From Gammaproteobacteria bacterium (GTDB taxonomy: Bacteria; Pseudomonadota; Gammaproteobacteria; Burkholderiales; Burkholderiaceae_C): a stretch of DNA of 64,000 bases. The translations under genes were made by a program, and so were the position numbers. Positions 61,493 to 64,000 of this stretch are shown here, one piece after another. Under the pieces are notes generated by a model. That model did not search any database, had not been told where the DNA came from, and saw only the letters and a list, made by a program, of their open reading frames with translations. Positions within the stretch are counted from its first letter, which is position 1. The number at the start of each line of letters is the position of its first letter. Where the stretch lies: assembly GCA_025359085.1 (NCBI GenBank), contig JANYHL010000057.1:1-64000 (forward strand), in the 5' to 3' direction.

Positions 61493-62617
61493 ATGAAAAA
61501 AAAGAGCAAAACGATGACCAAAGGGATGATTCTGGCCGCCGGACAAGGGACGCGGGTGCGCCCCCTGACCCTGGACCTGCCCAAACCGATGGTGCCGATT
61601 CTGGGCAAACCGGTGATGGAATACCTGATTGAGCACCTGGCGCGCCACGGCATCACCGAGATCATGGTCAACGTGGCCTGGCACCACCAGAAAATTGAAG
61701 AGTATTTTGGCGACGGCAGTCGTTGGGGCGTGGAGATTGGCTATGCCTATGAGGGCATCCGCGACCATGGTGACATCCTGCCGCGACCGATGGGCTCGGC
61801 CGGGGGGATGCGCCGCATCCAGGACTTTGGTGGTTTTTTTGATCAGACCACGCTGGTGCTGTGCGCCGATGCCCTGATCGACCTCGACATCACTGCGGCC
61901 ATTGCGGAACACAAGGCCAAAGGCGCCATCGCCAGCGTGGTGGCGATGGATGTGCCGCTGGCCGAAGTGCAGGCCTATGGCATTGTGGTGGCGGCGCCGG
62001 ACGGTCGCATTGAGGCATTTCAGGAAAAACCAGCGCCTGCCGAGGCCCAATCCACGCTGGCCAGCACCGGCATCTATCTTTTTGAACCCGAGGTGCTGAA
62101 CCTGGTACCTTCGAACACGATTTACGACATCGGCTCGCAGTTGTTCCCGCAACTGGTTGAGCAGAAGCTGGCGTTTTATGTCCAGAACCGGCCCTTCAAC
62201 TGGATCGACATTGGCCGGGTCAGCGACTACTGGTCGGTGTTGCAGCGCGTGCTGCGCGGTGAAATCGAGCAGATGAAGATGCCCGGGCATGAAGTCAAGC
62301 CCGGCATCTGGGTCGGGCTCAACACCAATATTGCCTGGGACCAGGTGACGATCGAAGGGCCGGTTTACATTGGCGCCAGCGTGCGCATTGAACCCGGCGC
62401 CTGTATCACCGGGCCGGCCTGGATTGGGCATGGCAGCCACATTCGGACCGGCGCCAAGGTGGTGCGCAGCATCTTGTTTGAGTACACCCGGATTGCCGCC
62501 GACATGCGGTTCACCGAAATGATTGTCTCGCCCGACTACTGCGTTGATCGCCACGGCGAGACCTTGTACCGTGGCGACGACACCGCCCAGCTGCGCTGGG
62601 GCGATGCCCGCGCCTGA
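61493..62617 (+). CDS. Nucleotide-sugar (mannose-1-phosphate-type) nucleotidyltransferase
   Basis: This protein of about 374 residues has the nucleotidyltransferase N-domain (MILAAGQGTRVRPLTLDLPKPMVPILGKPVMEYLIEHLARHGI) with LVLCADALIDLD, and a C-terminal left-handed beta-helix (WVGLNTNIAWDQVTIEGPVYIGASVRIEPGACITGPAWIGHGSHI). The sugar is not certain. The AAGGA ribosome site supports ATG 61493. ATG 61472, right after the galE stop, and ATG 61514 are alternatives. It may make GDP- or UDP-sugars for the same polymer as manC downstream. Confidence 0.85.
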   Translation: MKKKSKTMTKGMILAAGQGTRVRPLTLDLPKPMVPILGKPVMEYLIEHLARHGITEIMVNVAWHHQKIEEYFGDGSRWGVEIGYAYEGIRDHGDILPRPMGSAGGMRRIQDFGGFFDQTTLVLCADALIDLDITAAIAEHKAKGAIASVVAMDVPLAEVQAYGIVVAAPDGRIEAFQEKPAPAEAQSTLASTGIYLFEPEVLNLVPSNTIYDIGSQLFPQLVEQKLAFYVQNRPFNWIDIGRVSDYWSVLQRVLRGEIEQMKMPGHEVKPGIWVGLNTNIAWDQVTIEGPVYIGASVRIEPGACITGPAWIGHGSHIRTGAKVVRSILFEYTRIAADMRFTEMIVSPDYCVDRHGETLYRGDDTAQLRWGDARA

Positions 62618-62652
62618 GCGCCACCACCCTTCCCCTCATTCTTGACCTTGAC

Positions 62653-64000
62653 ATGACAACTACTGTATTGATCCAGCCGGTTATTCTCTCTGGTGGCTCG
62701 GGCACGCGCCTGTGGCCGCTCTCGCGTGAAAAATATCCCAAGCAACTGCTGCCGCTGATGGGCGCCGACTCGCTGCTGCAGGCCACCGTGCGCCGCGTGG
62801 ACGGCATTGCCAACGCCGAACTGGCGCCACCGATGGTGGTGTGCAACGAGGAATACCGCTTTGTCATCGCCGAGCAACTGCGCCTGCTCGGCAAGCCGGG
62901 CACCATCGTTCTCGAACCTTTTGGACGAAATACGGCTCCAGCCCTTACCCTGTCTGCCTTAGCTGCTATTAAAAATAATTCAGACCCGGTCTTGCTGGTG
63001 ATGCCCGCCGACCACGTCATCACCGACCTTGCCGCGTTTCAACGCGGGGTCAGCCAGGGTGCCCAGCTCGCCGCCGAGGGCGCGGTGGTCACCTTTGGCA
63101 TCACGCCCGATGCACCCGAAACCGGCTACGGCTACATCCAGTGCGGCGCCGCCTACGCGGGAATACAAGGAGTGCAAGACAGCAACGCCTGCCTGATTGC
63201 CCGCTTTGTCGAAAAGCCCGACCTCGCCACCGCGCAAACTTATCTGGCAGCGGGCGCTTATGTGTGGAACAGCGGCCTGTTCATGCTGCGCGCGTCGGTC
63301 TGGCTGGCCGCCATGAAGAGCTGCCGCCCTGACATTCTGGCTGCCTGCCAGTCGGCCTGGGAGCAAGGCACCACCGATGGCGAATTTGTACGCGTCGGCA
63401 AAGAGGCTTTTGCCCAGTGCCCAAGCGACTCGATCGATTACGCGGTGATGGAGCGCCTGGCGGCTGGCGCAGCAGGCCCGGCCGCGACTGCGCCCGGACT
63501 GCCGACCGGGGTGGTGATTCCCTTGACCGCCGGTTGGTCCGACGTTGGCGCCTGGGATGCCCTGTGGCAGGTGTTACCCAAAGATGCCTGCGGCAATGTC
63601 AGCCAGGGCGATGTGATGCTGCAAGATTGCGAGAACACGCTGGCATTGTCCGAGGGTCGCTTGATCGCCTGCGTGGGCGTCAGTGATCTGGTGGTGGTGG
63701 AAACGGCGGACGCCATTCTGGTGGCGCACAAAGACAAGACGCAGGACGTGAAGAAAATCGTCGACCGCCTCAGACAACAGGGCCGCCCTGAGGGCACCAT
63801 TCACCGCAAGGTATTCCGGCCCTGGGGCTGGTACGACGGCGTCGACGCTGGCGAGCGCTTTCAGGTCAAGCGCATTGTGGTCAAACCGGGCGGCACGCTG
63901 TCACTGCAAATGCACCACCACCGCGCCGAGCACTGGATTGTGGTCAGCGGCACCGCCCGGGTCACCTGCGGCGACAATGCCTTCTTGTTGTCCGAAAACC
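62653..64000 (+). CDS. manC: Mannose-1-phosphate guanylyltransferase/mannose-6-phosphate isomerase (cut by window edge)
   Basis: The frame is open to the right edge of the window. It starts MTTTVLIQPVILSGGSGTRLWPLSREKYPKQLLPLMGADSLLQATVRRVDGI, then RNTAPALTLSALAAIKNNSDPVLLVMPADHVI, VEKPDLATAQTYLAAGAYVWNSGLFML and, at the end, VFRPWGWYDGVDAGERFQVKRIVVKPGGTLSLQMHHHRAEHWIVVSGTARVT, which is the isomerase-type domain. It makes GDP-mannose. The codons of LSALAAIKNNS are oddly AT-rich and match a dispersed repeat. Confidence 0.95.
   Translation, partial: MTTTVLIQPVILSGGSGTRLWPLSREKYPKQLLPLMGADSLLQATVRRVDGIANAELAPPMVVCNEEYRFVIAEQLRLLGKPGTIVLEPFGRNTAPALTLSALAAIKNNSDPVLLVMPADHVITDLAAFQRGVSQGAQLAAEGAVVTFGITPDAPETGYGYIQCGAAYAGIQGVQDSNACLIARFVEKPDLATAQTYLAAGAYVWNSGLFMLRASVWLAAMKSCRPDILAACQSAWEQGTTDGEFVRVGKEAFAQCPSDSIDYAVMERLAAGAAGPAATAPGLPTGVVIPLTAGWSDVGAWDALWQVLPKDACGNVSQGDVMLQDCENTLALSEGRLIACVGVSDLVVVETADAILVAHKDKTQDVKKIVDRLRQQGRPEGTIHRKVFRPWGWYDGVDAGERFQVKRIVVKPGGTLSLQMHHHRAEHWIVVSGTARVTCGDNAFLLSEN
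62933..62982 (-). repeat. Dispersed repeat copy 9, inside manC coding sequence
   Basis: The plus strand CGGCTCCAGCCCTTACCCTGTCTGCCTTAGCTGCTATTAAAAATAATTC resembles copy 7 (GGCTCCAGCCC...TTAGCTGC...). It reads in frame within manC, with codons unlike the rest of the gene. The match is shorter than in the intergenic copies. Confidence 0.5.

Overview
The window looks like chromosome from a betaproteobacterium of the family Comamonadaceae, most likely Rhodoferax or a close relative. This is judged from memory of protein style and was not confirmed by search. It is GC-rich, carries short H-NS proteins of the beta type, has many acyl-CoA enzymes, and contains a dispersed GCTAT...GCGGGCTAGAGCC intergenic repeat of a kind I associate with that family. 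Most of the sequence is ordinary core genome. The unusual part is 20.7-26.5 kb, a decayed integron.

Layout. 0-1.9 kb: 5' end of an NhaR-type LysR regulator, a divergent IscR-like Rrf2 regulator without cluster cysteines, and the RNase P RNA gene on the minus strand. 1.9-13.9 kb: housekeeping genes (cysteine synthase, FAD dehydrogenase, asnS, FKBP, LysE exporter, htpX, pyrC, HypT-like LysR, aldo/keto reductase, MFS exporter). 14.0-20.7 kb: an NMT1/SsuA-type ABC importer, a divergent OmpR/histidine-kinase pair and dctA, which together look like an organic-acid uptake locus.

20.7-26.5 kb: an integron remnant. Reading leftward from intI, it holds an integrase gene truncated before its catalytic tyrosine, a perfect LexA box at the integrase promoter, an attI-like core, a cassette for a secreted protein with a degraded attC, an IS110-family (IS1111-group) element next to attC core sequence, then cassettes for an unknown protein, a chlorite-dismutase-family protein and another unknown protein, with two clear attC sites. 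The array ends abruptly in a chimeric fragment made of a YCII-like piece and the frameshifted 3' end of an ABC exporter. A full-length homologue of that exporter lies on the other side of the integron in the same orientation. A 27-bp inverted repeat separates the broken integrase from that exporter.

26.5-34 kb: the ABC exporter, several hotdog thioesterases, an acyl-CoA dehydrogenase, an SDR and its TetR regulator. 34.5-42.4 kb: a beta-oxidation operon (TetR, acyl-CoA dehydrogenase, DUF2147 protein, FadN-type bifunctional enzyme, thiolase), with a palindromic operator at the TetR promoter, then SlmA. 42.7-48.2 kb: a ParA ATPase, comM, and a torF-glnK-amt nitrogen operon behind a sigma-54-type promoter. 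48.3-53.3 kb: SMP-30, glcE-glcF, argB, H-NS. 53.5-59.3 kb: a two-domain fatty acyl-CoA reductase, a phasin, a patatin lipase, a TetR regulator and a TPR-like protein, which together suggest neutral-lipid or PHA storage. 59.5-64 kb: start of a surface-polysaccharide nucleotide-sugar cluster (rfbD, galE, two nucleotidyltransferases, the second, manC, cut by the window edge).

Nine copies of the dispersed repeat are scattered between genes. Two appear to lie inside coding sequence (glcE and manC). No tRNA, prophage or CRISPR array was seen.
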